A stretch of DNA of 64,000 nucleotides from Leptospira bandrabouensis (GCF_004770905.1 NZ_RQHT01000014.1:496001-560000); one strand, 5' to 3'. Positions 51,757-61,918 are shown, numbered from the stretch's first letter. Made by a program: numbers and translations. The notes: a model not told the origin generated them from the letters alone.

Positions 51757-52151
51757 AATTCATCCGTGGGGGTCGGTGGCCCAAATCCATTGTCACTAGA
51801 AGAAGAATCTGTTTTATTTTTTTCAGAATCCAAAATCAAATAACAGTATTTACATCCGTAAATTTGTGCCTGTTTTTTCCCCTCACTATTTGTATAAGCA
51901 GAAATAGCAGCGTATAAAAATTCGTTTTTGTTGAGTACTGTTCCACAAACAGGACATAGGCGAAGCCTGGGTAAATTCGGATCTTTTTCTTTTCCGTATA
52001 CTTTTCTTGGATCCCCAACTCGTAAGTTACCTTCTCTTGCGAGACGTTCCTTTTCTTTTTTATCTAAACTTTGGTTGTCAACCGCAGAGAGAGCATACAA
52101 AAAAAATGCAACCGTAAATAGGACACCACAGATCGTTAGAAAGGTGACCAT
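51753..52151 (-). CDS. Membrane-anchored protein with a zinc-ribbon-like Cys pair
   Basis: 132 residues. One N-terminal membrane helix (about 3-22), a charged stretch, then 'LCPVCGTVLNKNEF' and 'YGCKYCYLI', two CxxC pairs forming a probable zinc ribbon. The C-terminus is Ser/Asp-rich and disordered. I recognise no named family. It lies between a metallophosphoesterase (adjacent, no gap) and recG (overlap). Confidence 0.68.
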   Translation of the reverse strand: MVTFLTICGVLFTVAFFLYALSAVDNQSLDKKEKERLAREGNLRVGDPRKVYGKEKDPNLPRLRLCPVCGTVLNKNEFLYAAISAYTNSEGKKQAQIYGCKYCYLILDSEKNKTDSSSSDNGFGPPTPTDEL

Positions 52152-53156
52152 CTAATTACCTCGGATATAATCTTCGGAACTCACTGTGGAAATCGGGTTT
52201 TGTGAAATTAACTTCAATTCTTTTTCAGAACAATCCACTTCAATCAGAGTATGCCAATTTTCTCCTCGCAATTGACAAAGATTAGATTGAACTACTTTTT
52301 TCCCTTCCATAAGAATTTCGGCAAAATATCCACCTTCTTGAAATCCATGTAAAGAGTCCACAGCACCAAAGTTAGATGGGTTGATAAAAACAGTATTTCT
52401 TGTTTTTTTGATTCCTTGGTCTTCGTGTACATGACCGGAAACCACAAGAGAAGGAGACTCATCATCCAAATAACGACGAATCCCTTGGCTTCCACATTTC
52501 CCAACTCCAGGAATGTTATCGAAATAACCATAAGCAGGATTATGAATCCAACAAATGTCGGGGAGTTCTTCTCGAAAAAAATCTTCTGGTTCACTATAGT
52601 TTTTTCCGTTCTTTGTGTACTCATGAAAAACAACAGTTAGTTTCTCAGGGATTCCAGAAGTCCAAATGGGAGCTCCCCCATAACCTGACACTTTTAAATT
52701 TGCAAATTCAAAACTTTTTCTATGAACTTCGCGTTGGTATAATTCGGTATATTGTAAATCTAAATCATAATTTCCCGGCAAACAGTAAACAGGCGACTTT
52801 GCGTATTTAATGATTAGTTTTTCGATGATCTCATATTTTTCTTTCATCGTTTTGGCAGCGAGTTTATACAAGTCACGATACTTTTGCGATTTTTCTACAA
52901 TGGCCGTCGAATACTTTTCTGGAAAACGAATGGCATGTGTTGTAAAATCAAAAGGAGTGGAATCGTCTTTTCGTTCCGTTAACAAATAATATAACTCTTC
53001 TTGGACTCCACAAAAATCGATGATACGATCAAAAGAAAAAAAAGCCTTATAAATAATATCTCCGGAAAACATATACAAATCTGCCGCAGTGGTTTGCAGA
53101 ATTCGTTTTAGACCATGAAGTCCATCATGGATATCCGTTAGATAAATGATTTTCAT
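52152..53156 (-). CDS. Metallophosphoesterase (calcineurin-like)
   Basis: 334 residues. The metal-binding motifs of the superfamily are clear: 'IIYLTDIHDG' (Asp-x-His), 'MFSGDII' (Gly-Asp), 'PGNYD' (Gly-Asn-x-Asp), and 'VSGHVHEDQG' (Gly-His-x-His). The substrate could be a nucleotide, phosphoprotein or phospholipid. It begins on the base after the stop of the upstream gene and its own stop adjoins the next start. Confidence 0.87.
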   Translation of the reverse strand: MKIIYLTDIHDGLHGLKRILQTTAADLYMFSGDIIYKAFFSFDRIIDFCGVQEELYYLLTERKDDSTPFDFTTHAIRFPEKYSTAIVEKSQKYRDLYKLAAKTMKEKYEIIEKLIIKYAKSPVYCLPGNYDLDLQYTELYQREVHRKSFEFANLKVSGYGGAPIWTSGIPEKLTVVFHEYTKNGKNYSEPEDFFREELPDICWIHNPAYGYFDNIPGVGKCGSQGIRRYLDDESPSLVVSGHVHEDQGIKKTRNTVFINPSNFGAVDSLHGFQEGGYFAEILMEGKKVVQSNLCQLRGENWHTLIEVDCSEKELKLISQNPISTVSSEDYIRGN

Positions 53157-53837
53157 TTATTCATTTTCCCATAGTAACATCTGAATATCTCGATCCTCTT
53201 CGATATAATCGATCTTTAAATATTCAGGTCCAAAAAAATCAACAAGAGGTTTTAGAATGGTGGATGATCTTACAAATATATACAATTCGTTGTTGTCACC
53301 AATGATGTATTGGATATCAATTTTACCAGCAATGGAAGGAACCAAATTCAAAAAATAATTCAAATCAAAAAGAATTTCCCATTGTAGGCCTGTAATTGAT
53401 AAAATATGAGGGGCAGCATTTAAGATGGATTCAAATACCTTTTTTTTGTGAAAAGGATCTACTTTTCCAAACCACCTAACAAAGTCAAAACGTCTCGGTT
53501 TTGTATCCCAAACTCGATATCCAACAATCTTTAACCGAGCTTTGTTGTCTTTGACCGATACTGGTTTCAAACGTACCCGGTAGTGAATGGATTCTACTTT
53601 CAAAAAACGAGCAATCCATAACCATCCCATTCGGTAAACTCCGGTCAGTATGACTTCACCCTTGGCAGAAGAGACATCCAAACTCTCTAAGTCTGGATCC
53701 TCAGCAATGATCTCGGTGGCTATGACCTTTCGTAAGCTACCTAAAAGTAAGGTAACCTTATAATTACTCTTTGGGACCACTTTGGGTGGCAAAAAGAGAT
53801 TCAGTGGATTGAAACGGAGAAGATCCGTTAAAAGCAT
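53157..53837 (-). CDS. Hypothetical protein, 226 residues, first in the recG operon
   Basis: Cytoplasmic by composition, with no signal peptide and no clear membrane helix. It is Val/Leu/Lys-rich with basic stretches ('RLKPVSVKDNKARLKIVGYR') and a Phe/Trp-rich middle ('RRFDFVRWFGKVDPFHKK'). No family is recognised. It starts the packed operon with a metallophosphoesterase, a Cys-pair membrane protein, recG and the M15 peptidase. Confidence 0.7.
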   Translation of the reverse strand: MLLTDLLRFNPLNLFLPPKVVPKSNYKVTLLLGSLRKVIATEIIAEDPDLESLDVSSAKGEVILTGVYRMGWLWIARFLKVESIHYRVRLKPVSVKDNKARLKIVGYRVWDTKPRRFDFVRWFGKVDPFHKKKVFESILNAAPHILSITGLQWEILFDLNYFLNLVPSIAGKIDIQYIIGDNNELYIFVRSSTILKPLVDFFGPEYLKIDYIEEDRDIQMLLWENE

Positions 53838-53894
53838 ATTTTAATTTTTATTTTCTATTGCCTTTTTGGAAAGCAGATTTAAAATACAGACCTC

Positions 53895-54896
53895 ATGAAG
53901 ATTGGTATCATAGGCGCCGGAAGTTTTGGCACTGCACTAGGTAGTATTTTAGCGGACAAGGGTTATGACGTGACCCTTTGGACTCGAAGTAAGGATCAAG
54001 CAAGATCCATAACTGAAAATCATATGAATACCAAACATATGCCCGATTTGGTACTCCCAGAGAAATTAAAAGCGGATACCAATCTTGTCCATGTTGTCAA
54101 AGACAAAGATATGATTGTTTCGGCTCCCCCAAGCCATGCACTCTCGGGGATTCTGAAAGAAATTAAAGACCATATTCCACCCAAAGTGCCGATTGTGTCT
54201 GCCTCCAAGGGGATCGAAAACGAAAGCCTACGGCTTGTTTCCGAAATTTTTGAATCCGAACTTCCTGGACAATTCCACTCGCAGCTTTCTTATCTCTCTG
54301 GACCCAGCTTTGCCAAAGAAATGGTGAAACGAGTTCCCACCATTGTTTCCATTGCGTCCAAAAACGAAGCCACCGCCAAACGAGTGCAAGAGATCTTTAG
54401 TTTTACTTACTTCCGAACTTATTGGACCCCCGATGTGGTTGGAGTTGAAGTGGGTGGTGCTTTAAAAAACGTCATCGCGATTGCTGCAGGTGTTGCCGAC
54501 GGACTTGGGTTTGGCCAAAATACAAGAGCTGCTCTCATCACACGCGGGTTAAACGAGATCACAAGGATGGGAATCAAAATGGGAGCTGATCCCATGACTT
54601 TCCTTGGGCCATCGGGAATGGGAGATTTGGTTCTCACCTGTTGTGGGGAAGGATCCAGAAATCGGACAGTTGGCTTTCGTTTGGGTAAAGGTGAAAAACT
54701 AAAAGATATTTTAGCTTCTATGAACGAAGTTGCAGAAGGTGTCAAAACCACACTTTCTGCAAAAAATCTTTCTGACAAACTGGGTGTGGAAATGGCCATC
54801 ACCCAAGAAGTCTATCGAATGTTATACGAAGATAAAGATCCGAAAGAAGTAGTCAAAGCGCTTATGAGTCGCGACCTCAAACGGGAAGGTGTCTAA
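53895..54896 (+). CDS. gpsA: Glycerol-3-phosphate dehydrogenase [NAD(P)+]
   Basis: 333 residues. The NAD(P)-binding '[17 protein letters not shown]' starts at residue 2, followed by '[11 protein letters not shown]', 'SGPSFAKEM' and the helical C-terminal motif '[20 protein letters not shown]' and '[19 protein letters not shown]'. It makes glycerol-3-phosphate for phospholipids. It is divergent from the recG operon, and its stop overlaps the convergent MAPEG gene's stop by four bases. Confidence 0.95.
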   Translation: MKIGIIGAGSFGTALGSILADKGYDVTLWTRSKDQARSITENHMNTKHMPDLVLPEKLKADTNLVHVVKDKDMIVSAPPSHALSGILKEIKDHIPPKVPIVSASKGIENESLRLVSEIFESELPGQFHSQLSYLSGPSFAKEMVKRVPTIVSIASKNEATAKRVQEIFSFTYFRTYWTPDVVGVEVGGALKNVIAIAAGVADGLGFGQNTRAALITRGLNEITRMGIKMGADPMTFLGPSGMGDLVLTCCGEGSRNRTVGFRLGKGEKLKDILASMNEVAEGVKTTLSAKNLSDKLGVEMAITQEVYRMLYEDKDPKEVVKALMSRDLKREGV

Positions 54897-55297
54897 ACAA
54901 GGCGAACCAGAAGAACGATATAGGTTACAATTTGAATCATATAAAATGTAAATCTGGTATTAACAGCCAATACGCTAGTTGATGTTAGATGAGTGAGGGA
55001 TTGTAATATCCTTGCTCCTAAAATCACAAGGCCGGCTTGGTTGGCAAAACTATCAATTTTTCCGAAACTTGCCGTTAAAAATACAACCGTTAAAAAAAGT
55101 GGAAGATTTTCCAAACTGTTGAGATGGGCGCGGTTCAATCTCCAATTAAAATCGGAACCATGTTGGATCCCAGCTGGAAATTCATTTGATTTCTTTTTTC
55201 CAAGTAATACCAAAATACTTCGATACGTAGTCAAAAAGACACCAAGTCCCAAAGTCCATAACGCAAATCCAATGAGTGTATAGTAAATAGTTTCCAC
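54893..55297 (-). CDS. MAPEG-family membrane protein
   Basis: 134 residues with four predicted helices. '[20 protein letters not shown]' resembles the MAPEG signature of glutathione-dependent membrane enzymes, with the Arg and Asn-Glu pairs at the membrane boundary. The exact activity is unknown. It ends convergently with gpsA, with a 4-base overlap, and is followed by a 126-base gap in which I see nothing to annotate. Confidence 0.78.
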   Translation of the reverse strand: METIYYTLIGFALWTLGLGVFLTTYRSILVLLGKKKSNEFPAGIQHGSDFNWRLNRAHLNSLENLPLFLTVVFLTASFGKIDSFANQAGLVILGARILQSLTHLTSTSVLAVNTRFTFYMIQIVTYIVLLVRLV

Positions 55298-55423
55298 AAA
55301 TCCTCCTTTTGTATCAGAACCAAATCATCTTAGCTCTAAAGATACAGGTGGAAATTCTAAATGACTCTAGTTCATTTGTAAACGAATTAAATGAAATTCT
55401 TGGATGGATCTGAATGCTTTCTT

Positions 55424-56215
55424 TTAAAATCCAATCTTTTGGATTTGTTTCCAGACGGTAAGCCAGGAAGTAGAAAAAAAATGGTCGGGAGCTTCTGGGA
55501 TTTCGAAACAGTTTAATCCGTTCTCTTTTGCAAAACAAGTTGTGAATTCTTTGGGGAACCACTTGTCCTCTCTCGGTAAGAAGATATTGTAGTTAGTTCG
55601 TTTTTGAAGTAGAGTTGGATCTACCACAAATCCAGGTAAAAAAAGATTCTTTAAAAATAGAGATAAATCATCTAATCGGATCCGAGAGTTTTGAACGGGA
55701 ACATTCAGATGGTCGACCTCTCCCGTATCTAACCAATCAGATTTTGATAGAGTCTCTAATATTTGTTTGTTGGGAGACAAATCATCGGACAGTTCCGGTA
55801 AAAGAAGGAGACGACTAAACTCTTCGATAGAACCTGATTCGTACAAATATCGAAGGCTAAGAACACTATCCAAAATGGGAGATAGTAAAAATAATTTTTG
55901 AAAAGGAACTTCTTTGGCATACATCATCAGGGCTGCCCCGCCCCCACTATGCCCAATTCCATACAATTCTTTGTTTTTGTATCCAGATTTTGTTAAATAG
56001 GCATCTAACAATTGTATGGCTGTTTTGGGGTCATAATTCCCTTGGGAATTTCCATGGGAAGGAGGATTGAACTTGATCAGCCGAAGGCCCAATGTCTCCA
56101 GTTCACCATCGCGAATCCGAAAAGATCTAGCATTGCCACCAGTACTCGGCCAAAGGACAAGGACACCTCTAACATTTTCCTCAGAAGCACCTGATTCGAT
56201 GATTTCTAAAGTCAA
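55424..56215 (-). CDS. Alpha/beta hydrolase
   Basis: 263 residues. The nucleophile elbow is 'YGIGHSGGGAALMMYA' (Gly-His-Ser-Gly-Gly) and the last His may be in 'EAPDHFFSTSW'. The opening strand region 'GVLVLWPSTGGNARS' supplies the oxyanion part. The substrate is unknown. Its start overlaps the end of map by four bases, so it is in the map/arsS operon. Confidence 0.82.
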   Translation of the reverse strand: MTLEIIESGASEENVRGVLVLWPSTGGNARSFRIRDGELETLGLRLIKFNPPSHGNSQGNYDPKTAIQLLDAYLTKSGYKNKELYGIGHSGGGAALMMYAKEVPFQKLFLLSPILDSVLSLRYLYESGSIEEFSRLLLLPELSDDLSPNKQILETLSKSDWLDTGEVDHLNVPVQNSRIRLDDLSLFLKNLFLPGFVVDPTLLQKRTNYNIFLPREDKWFPKEFTTCFAKENGLNCFEIPEAPDHFFSTSWLTVWKQIQKIGF

Positions 56216-56967
56216 AGTGTGGCGATGATGGGTTTTCCATTTTGGACAATGACAGTATGTTCACATTGTGCCACATAACTGAGTTCCCCGCGACGGTTAC
56301 TTGCCACGAGTGTCCAACCATCTTCTTCTTCGTAAGCGGTTTGGCTTCCTGTAGATATAAAAGATTCGATGGCAAGGACAAGGCCGTTCCCCAATTTTCT
56401 TTGGTCACGTTTTTCTTCATAAACCAAAACTTGTGGTTCTTCATGGAGTTTTTTTCCCGTACCGTGACCTGCTAAATTTTTAATCACAGTAAATCCATTT
56501 TCCACGGCAGCGGAATGAATTTCTCTTCCAATGTTTCGCAAATAATTTCCGGTAAACGCCTGTTTTGTGGCTCGCATCGTTCCTTCAATCGCTGTTTCAC
56601 ACAACTTATGAAGTGTTTCGTTTGCATTTCCCACAACAAAAGAAATTCCTGTGTCTGCATAATAACCATCCAGTTTGGCAGAAACGTCAATATTGATTAA
56701 ATCTCCATTTTTTAAGATGGTATCTTGTTTAGGAATTCCATGGGCAATTTCAAAATTGGTACTGATACAGGTAAATCCGGGAAATTTGTAATCATACTTA
56801 GGAGCAGAAAAGGCACCGGCTTTTTCAAATTCCAGTTTGGCAATGTTGTCTAGTTCCAAAGTGGAGACTCCTGGTTTAGCGAGTAGTTTTAAAAGTTCGC
56901 GAACCTTTGCGACAAACTTACCTGCTTTTAAAATTCCCTGAAGGTCTTTTTCATTTTGAATCGACAT
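56212..56967 (-). CDS. map: Type I methionine aminopeptidase
   Basis: 251 residues, the compact type I form. Metal ligands: Asp in 'LINIDVSAKLDGYYADTG', His in 'NLAGHGTGKKLHEEP', Glu in 'VLAIESFIS' and Glu in 'QCEHTVIV'. It removes the N-terminal Met from new proteins. It begins on the base after the ArsS gene and is followed by the hydrolase with overlap. Its placement with arsenic-related genes may be chance. Confidence 0.94.
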   Translation of the reverse strand: MSIQNEKDLQGILKAGKFVAKVRELLKLLAKPGVSTLELDNIAKLEFEKAGAFSAPKYDYKFPGFTCISTNFEIAHGIPKQDTILKNGDLINIDVSAKLDGYYADTGISFVVGNANETLHKLCETAIEGTMRATKQAFTGNYLRNIGREIHSAAVENGFTVIKNLAGHGTGKKLHEEPQVLVYEEKRDQRKLGNGLVLAIESFISTGSQTAYEEEDGWTLVASNRRGELSYVAQCEHTVIVQNGKPIIATL

Positions 56968-57942
56968 CTAAACAATCTCCCCACCACAACTAGATCCTGC
57001 ACCAGCAGTACATCCGTAACAATGATTTGCTACTACGATTTCTCGGCTCAGGTAAGTTGGCAAATCGAAATCCTTGATATGTTTTACTTCTCTCGATTTC
57101 AAATCTAACATTTGATTGAAGTCACAATCATACACAGAACCATCATATCCTACGGAAATTTGGTCCAAACACATAAGCCCTGCCACAGTGGCGGGATTGT
57201 ATGCATTGACTAAAGTTTCCATATACATTTCAAATTTTCCGGCTCTTACCAAAGATCCAAGGAACCGATTGATGGGAAGATTATTGATACAAAACAATTT
57301 GTTAAAAACAATTCCATACTTTTTAAATAAAGTATCCTTATATTCTTTTTCCAACTGCACTTGTCCCGAACTTAAAAAAAGTCCATTGGGATTATACACT
57401 AAGTTGATTGGAAGTGTGGTCCCATAACCGAGTGCATTTAACTTCTTTAAGGCGGTGATAGACTTTTGAAATACACCTTTTCCTCTTTGGTTGTCTGTGG
57501 TATTTTCCAAAACAGAAGGAAGAGAAGATACAAGTTCAACCTTATGAGTCACTAAAAAATCATACAACCACTCGTAACCTGGCTCTTCTAAAATCGTTAA
57601 ATTACAACGATCCATCACCCGTTTTCCTAATTTACGTACCTCTTCGACAAGGTATTTAAAATTCGGATTTCCTTCGGGTGCACCACCTGTTATATCAACG
57701 GTTTCTATTTCTGGGATTTTTGAAATTAATTCCAAACATAGATCTACTGTGGCCCGGTCCATCACCTCGGTGCGGATAGGTGATGCATCCACATGGCAAT
57801 GTCGACAGGCCTGGTTACACCAACGTCCCACATTGATTTGGAAAACCTTTAGAGATCTTGCAGGGATGGATTTCCCAACAGTTTCATGAAATGGTTTCCC
57901 ACTATACGAACGTAAGGTGGTCTGTTGTTCCGTTACATTCAT
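56968..57942 (-). CDS. arsS: Arsenosugar biosynthesis radical SAM protein ArsS
   Basis: 324 residues. The radical SAM cluster motif is 'CNQACRHCHVDASPIRTE' (Cys-x3-Cys-x2-Cys) near residue 42, and the Cys-rich C-terminus ends with 'VANHCYGCTAGAGSSCGGEIV', the DUF3641 pattern of ArsS. The family makes the sugar ring of dimethylarsinoyl ribosides. The AhpD-like protein characteristic of this pathway is 3 bases upstream, which supports the call. No arsM methyltransferase is in the window. Confidence 0.86.
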   Translation of the reverse strand: MNVTEQQTTLRSYSGKPFHETVGKSIPARSLKVFQINVGRWCNQACRHCHVDASPIRTEVMDRATVDLCLELISKIPEIETVDITGGAPEGNPNFKYLVEEVRKLGKRVMDRCNLTILEEPGYEWLYDFLVTHKVELVSSLPSVLENTTDNQRGKGVFQKSITALKKLNALGYGTTLPINLVYNPNGLFLSSGQVQLEKEYKDTLFKKYGIVFNKLFCINNLPINRFLGSLVRAGKFEMYMETLVNAYNPATVAGLMCLDQISVGYDGSVYDCDFNQMLDLKSREVKHIKDFDLPTYLSREIVVANHCYGCTAGAGSSCGGEIV

Positions 57943-57945
57943 AAA

Positions 57946-58284
57946 CTAAAAAGAAAGTTCATCAATTTTGTTTTGCATTTGGACACTATGAACCAAATTG
58001 ATTCCAGCAGCCATTGCTGCTGCGACATGAACGGCTTCATTCATCTGTGCTTCATCGGCACCTTTTTGGAGTGAAGTGGTGGTATAGGCATCAATACAGT
58101 ACGGGCATTTGAGCGCATGAGCCACAGCCAGAGCAATCAGGGCTTTTTCTCTTTCGGTCAGTGCACCTTCCGCCATCACTGCATTGTAATATCCGAAAAA
58201 TTTATCCGCAAGAGCAGGATTGGTTCTTCCAATTTCTCCAAACTTTCCTAGATCTTTTGCGTTGTAATAATGATTTTCTGACAT
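57946..58284 (-). CDS. CMD-family peroxidase-like protein of arsenosugar synthesis
   Basis: 112 residues of the carboxymuconolactone decarboxylase/AhpD fold. The redox pair is 'KCPYCIDAYTTTSLQKGAD', with 'LTEREKALIALAVAHAL' before it. Members that occur next to ArsS are named arsenosugar-biosynthesis-associated proteins. It is the first gene of the arsS-map operon; the 129 bases upstream hold only a promoter region. A general thiol peroxidase is the alternative. Confidence 0.85.
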   Translation of the reverse strand: MSENHYYNAKDLGKFGEIGRTNPALADKFFGYYNAVMAEGALTEREKALIALAVAHALKCPYCIDAYTTTSLQKGADEAQMNEAVHVAAAMAAGINLVHSVQMQNKIDELSF

Positions 58285-58413
58285 AAATAAACTCCTTATC
58301 GTTAGACTTTTGAATGTGATGATAGAGTCAACGGGCTAGTTTTAGGAAACTTACGTCCAACACAGAATTTTACTCAAAATGTCGAAACAATCAAACAAAG
58401 TACGAACCTAAAT

Positions 58414-59190
58414 TCAAGTACTGAACTTAGGCCGGCGTTTTTCGATCAGTGATAAAAATCCTTCCTGTCCATCAGGAGACAAAATGACTTTTGTAAATAG
58501 GTCAGCATCAATTTGGAATAAAGATTCCATTGTTTTTCTATACGGTTCGCGTAAGGCAGTTTTCATCCCACGGCTGGAATTGTTTGTGAGTTTGGAAAGA
58601 GATTCGGCAAATTTCAACGATTCACCAAACAATGTTTCGGCGCTAAACAATTCATCCACTAGACCAATTTCTTTGGCTTCAGGACCTTTGATTTGTTTGC
58701 CTGTGAATAAAAGATCACGTGTAACTTTTACACCCACCAAGTCTTGTAAAACAATGGTAGGTATTGATGGAAAGTTGAGTCCCACAATAGCTTCGGAAAA
58801 ACCAATCCTTGCCCCTTTGTCCACCATGAACCGGTAATCAGAGAACAATGCAAACACTGCTCCCGCCGCCATACAATGTCCGTTGACTACAGCAATCGTA
58901 GGAACAGGAAAGTGAAAATAAGTTTGCGCGGTTCTTAACAACTGTTCAACGGATTTACGAACATCGGATTCTGTTTTTCCATACATGAGAGTGGGTTCAA
59001 TCCCATTGGAAAAAAACTGTGTTTGTGCGGATGTAAAAAGCAAAACACGCAAATTGGGATTTTTTGCGTGTTTGTTTAAGATTTGTTCGAATAATACAAA
59101 GGCTTCGAAATCGAAAGTGTTCTTTTCATTCGACTGCATCTTGATTTCCAAGATGCGGTCTCCATGAAAGATCTCTGCAAAAGGAGTCAT
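58414..59190 (-). CDS. Enoyl-CoA hydratase/isomerase family protein
   Basis: 258 residues with the crotonase fold: the oxyanion hole residues around 'TSAQTQFFSNGIEP' and 'VNGHCMAAGAVFALFSDYRF', and the C-terminal helix. The acidic catalytic residue is less certain: 'GFSEAIVGLNFPSI' offers the Glu. It probably acts in fatty acid or acyl-CoA metabolism together with the acyl-CoA synthetase whose gene is one base upstream. Confidence 0.85.
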   Translation of the reverse strand: MTPFAEIFHGDRILEIKMQSNEKNTFDFEAFVLFEQILNKHAKNPNLRVLLFTSAQTQFFSNGIEPTLMYGKTESDVRKSVEQLLRTAQTYFHFPVPTIAVVNGHCMAAGAVFALFSDYRFMVDKGARIGFSEAIVGLNFPSIPTIVLQDLVGVKVTRDLLFTGKQIKGPEAKEIGLVDELFSAETLFGESLKFAESLSKLTNNSSRGMKTALREPYRKTMESLFQIDADLFTKVILSPDGQEGFLSLIEKRRPKFST

Positions 59191-59191
59191 A

Positions 59192-61240
59192 TTAACTGTT
59201 TTTGTAGAGTTCCAAAATTCTGTCTTTGTATTTTTCCGTAATTACGTGTCGTTTCATCTTCATTAAGTTAGTAAGTTCATCTCCAACCTCAAATGGTTTT
59301 GTAATGAGTGTTACATACTGCACTTGTTCGAAGTTTTTGAATCCAGTTTTAACACTGTTAAAATTACGAACTTCCTTTTTGTAGAAATCTACAACCTTTG
59401 GATTAGTAATTAGTTTCTCAGGATTTTTTTCTGAAATTCCGTTTTCTTCCGCCCAAGGAATGAGTGCATCAAAGTCAGGAACAATGATAGCTCCGAGAAC
59501 TTTTTGGTCTTGGCCCACAATCATCGACTGTTTGATGTAAGGTGATTCATCAATTTTGTTTTCAATTGGAACCGGTTCTACGTTTTCTCCACCGAGTAGA
59601 ACGATTGTATCCTTCGCACGACCAGTAAGAGTCAGTGTTTTTTTGAAGTTAATCATCCCGATATCACCGGTGTTCATCCAATTGTCCACTATGGTTTTTT
59701 TAGTAGTTTCAGGATTTTTGTAATATCCTTTCATTACTTGAGGTCCTTTGATATGAACCACACCTTTCACACCTAACTTACCAAAGATGATATTCTTTTT
59801 GTCATCAATATGGCAAAGGACATTTCCCGCATCGTCGCGAATTTGGACTTGGCTAAGGGGTACAATATCACCCACAGAACCCATAATCGGACGGTCAAAG
59901 GTTCTTGCGGAAATCACAGGACCAGTTTCTGTCATACCGTAACCTTCAAGAACAGTGATTCCGATATCCATAAAGAAAGCATCCACATGTTTTTGAAGTG
60001 CTCCACCACCGGAAAGTGTCGCACGCAAATGTCCGCCTGTTGCTTGGCGAATTTTTGCTAGGACAATGCGATCCAAAGTAAAGGAATTAAATAAAACCCC
60101 TAACCCTGCAATCACATACAATGGAGTTTTCAGAGGACTTTCCTCAGGCAAACCAAACTGTGCCGCAAGGATGGTAAGGATCGTTACCGTAAATGGACCA
60201 GTTAACAAAAGCTTTATGATAGAAACCACAGACAAAGCCAGGGACTGAATGATGTTTCTTCCTACATAATCCACTTCCCATCCTTTTAAGAAACGAATTG
60301 CCGCATGGTAATGTTTAGAAAAGAAGTAGGCAACTTTAAACAAAACTCTTCTTACAGGAGGAGTTTGTTTTGGGTCATTGATTCGGGTGTAAATTCCGTT
60401 ATAAATACTCTCCCAAACACGTGGTGCGGATGCCATAAAAGTTGGTCTTGCTTTTTGAATATCGTTACGCAGTTCGGTTACTTTTGTGTAGTAAGTAGAA
60501 CCACCGTTGATGATGGCAAAGTATTCCACAACTCGTTCAAAAATATGCCAAACAGGAAGGATGGACAACAAACGATCATCAGGTGATACTTTAGCAACAC
60601 GCGGAACCACATAATGCATTTGGTGGATCATATTGGAATGCATGAGCATAACCCCTTTCGGCATTCCTGTTGTTCCTGAAGTGTAAATGAGGGTGTACAA
60701 ATCGTCCGGCTTGATACCGGCCATTCGTTTTTCTGCTTCGCGTTTCCCTTTGGCACGCAAATCTCTCCCTTGTTCTAGGAGATCATAAAAATGAAGGATA
60801 CCAGAACCTGATTTGAGTTTGGTATCTTTATCCATAATGATAACAGTTTTTACTGATTTGAGTTGCGATTTGTTATTTTTATATTTTTCATAAACTTTAT
60901 CATTTTCTACGAAAACAATTTTCGCTTCGGAATGATTCAAAATATAAACGATTTCAGAATCAGTAATATCAGATCCACGTGGAACGTTTGCAGCTCCTGC
61001 AGTTAACACCGCACAATCGGCGATGATCCATTCCTTACGGTTGTCAGCAAGAACTCCAATGTGTTCTCTAGCCTTAACCCCTAATTCAATGAGGGCTTCT
61101 GCCAATGCGAGCCCGTCTTCGTAAAGTTCCTTGTAAGTGAGGGCTTGGTAATCCTTTTGGGCATTCTTGTACCAGAATGCGGGTCTTGGACCGAATTTTT
61201 CTGCGGATTCCTTATAAACTTCTGCTAGGTTATTTGCCAT
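59192..61240 (-). CDS. Long-chain acyl-CoA synthetase (AMP-binding) with a hydrophobic insert
   Basis: 682 residues. The AMP-binding signature '[17 protein letters not shown]', '[11 protein letters not shown]' and '[10 protein letters not shown]' are complete, so it should activate fatty acids as acyl-CoA. An unusual hydrophobic stretch near residues 345-390 ('[20 protein letters not shown]') would place the enzyme on the membrane. It is one base before the enoyl-CoA hydratase, so the two form an operon. Confidence 0.92.
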   Translation of the reverse strand: MANNLAEVYKESAEKFGPRPAFWYKNAQKDYQALTYKELYEDGLALAEALIELGVKAREHIGVLADNRKEWIIADCAVLTAGAANVPRGSDITDSEIVYILNHSEAKIVFVENDKVYEKYKNNKSQLKSVKTVIIMDKDTKLKSGSGILHFYDLLEQGRDLRAKGKREAEKRMAGIKPDDLYTLIYTSGTTGMPKGVMLMHSNMIHQMHYVVPRVAKVSPDDRLLSILPVWHIFERVVEYFAIINGGSTYYTKVTELRNDIQKARPTFMASAPRVWESIYNGIYTRINDPKQTPPVRRVLFKVAYFFSKHYHAAIRFLKGWEVDYVGRNIIQSLALSVVSIIKLLLTGPFTVTILTILAAQFGLPEESPLKTPLYVIAGLGVLFNSFTLDRIVLAKIRQATGGHLRATLSGGGALQKHVDAFFMDIGITVLEGYGMTETGPVISARTFDRPIMGSVGDIVPLSQVQIRDDAGNVLCHIDDKKNIIFGKLGVKGVVHIKGPQVMKGYYKNPETTKKTIVDNWMNTGDIGMINFKKTLTLTGRAKDTIVLLGGENVEPVPIENKIDESPYIKQSMIVGQDQKVLGAIIVPDFDALIPWAEENGISEKNPEKLITNPKVVDFYKKEVRNFNSVKTGFKNFEQVQYVTLITKPFEVGDELTNLMKMKRHVITEKYKDRILELYKNS

Positions 61241-61308
61241 ATCTCTCCATCTAAAAGCGGTCTTTATGATAGGCCCTACTTTCAGATGGTCAAGAGAAAT
61301 TTAGGCAA

Positions 61309-61602
61309 TTAGTCCCAGTGGAATCCTTCGCGTTGGTGTCCTTTTTTCAAATGGCGTTTGCGAATTTCGCGGAGTTTGGTCATTTGTTCGAGATTGAGTA
61401 GGTTGCGAGCTGCAAGTCCCATTTGTGGGAGCAGGGTTTCGTCTTGTGTGTTGGCTAAAAACTGGTTGGTCTTCGTAAAGGAGCTTTTAAACTCCAAATT
61501 CATATCGGGATAGAAATCCATACAAGCCTCCGTGCTTTCCGGTTTCCGGGGTATCTGTCTTTTAAGGTTTCTCACCATCCGTGGTAAGTAGCCTTTCCCC
61601 AA
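61309..61602 (-). CDS. Hypothetical small protein, 97 residues
   Basis: Short, basic protein with no membrane helix or signal. Residues 60-90 form a likely helical, charged stretch ('LEQMTKLREIRKRHLKKGHQ'). The true start is uncertain; later Met codons exist. No family is recognised. It is preceded by the divergent MutS unit and followed by the acyl-CoA synthetase gene after a 68-base gap. Its coding status rests on length and on lack of an overlapping rival. Confidence 0.5.
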   Translation of the reverse strand: MGKGYLPRMVRNLKRQIPRKPESTEACMDFYPDMNLEFKSSFTKTNQFLANTQDETLLPQMGLAARNLLNLEQMTKLREIRKRHLKKGHQREGFHWD

Positions 61603-61687
61603 TATATGTATCGCCGGAAAATGAATATCCTGAAGTAAAAAATTTTGCTTGTACTATTTTTTTTTCTCTGATTTTTGGTATTCGTTC

Positions 61688-61918
61688 ATGACGATTCGAT
61701 TGGAAAATTCTACTGGCAGACGAAGCGGGCGTTTCGTGGCTTATGAGTACGGGGAAGACCTATTTGGCACTCTGTATTTAAACAAATTTTCCGGTCGGGA
61801 AAAAGGTCGTCTCATCGACAAATGGAGATTAAATGACTTAGGAAGTCTCATCCGTGTTCTTGACACTGAGATTTCTCGCAGGGAAGAAGAAAATTACGAA
61901 CGACCTCTTTTCCACTAA
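61688..61918 (+). CDS. Hypothetical protein, 76 residues, upstream of the MutS-like gene
   Basis: Starts at the ATG at 61688 (MTIRLENSTGRRSG); an earlier frame start at 61649 adds a Phe-rich stretch that lacks a plausible ribosome site. The sequence is charged with 'FVAYEYGEDLFGTLYLNKFS' and has no membrane segment. Its end overlaps the MutS-like gene by 65 bases. Coupling with that gene is likely, its function unknown. Confidence 0.55.
   Translation: MTIRLENSTGRRSGRFVAYEYGEDLFGTLYLNKFSGREKGRLIDKWRLNDLGSLIRVLDTEISRREEENYERPLFH

Noticed and set aside
54419..54802. Minus-strand open frame of about 127 codons inside gpsA
   Set aside because: It is antisense to a strongly conserved gene, with Ser/Pro-rich sequence and no family signal.
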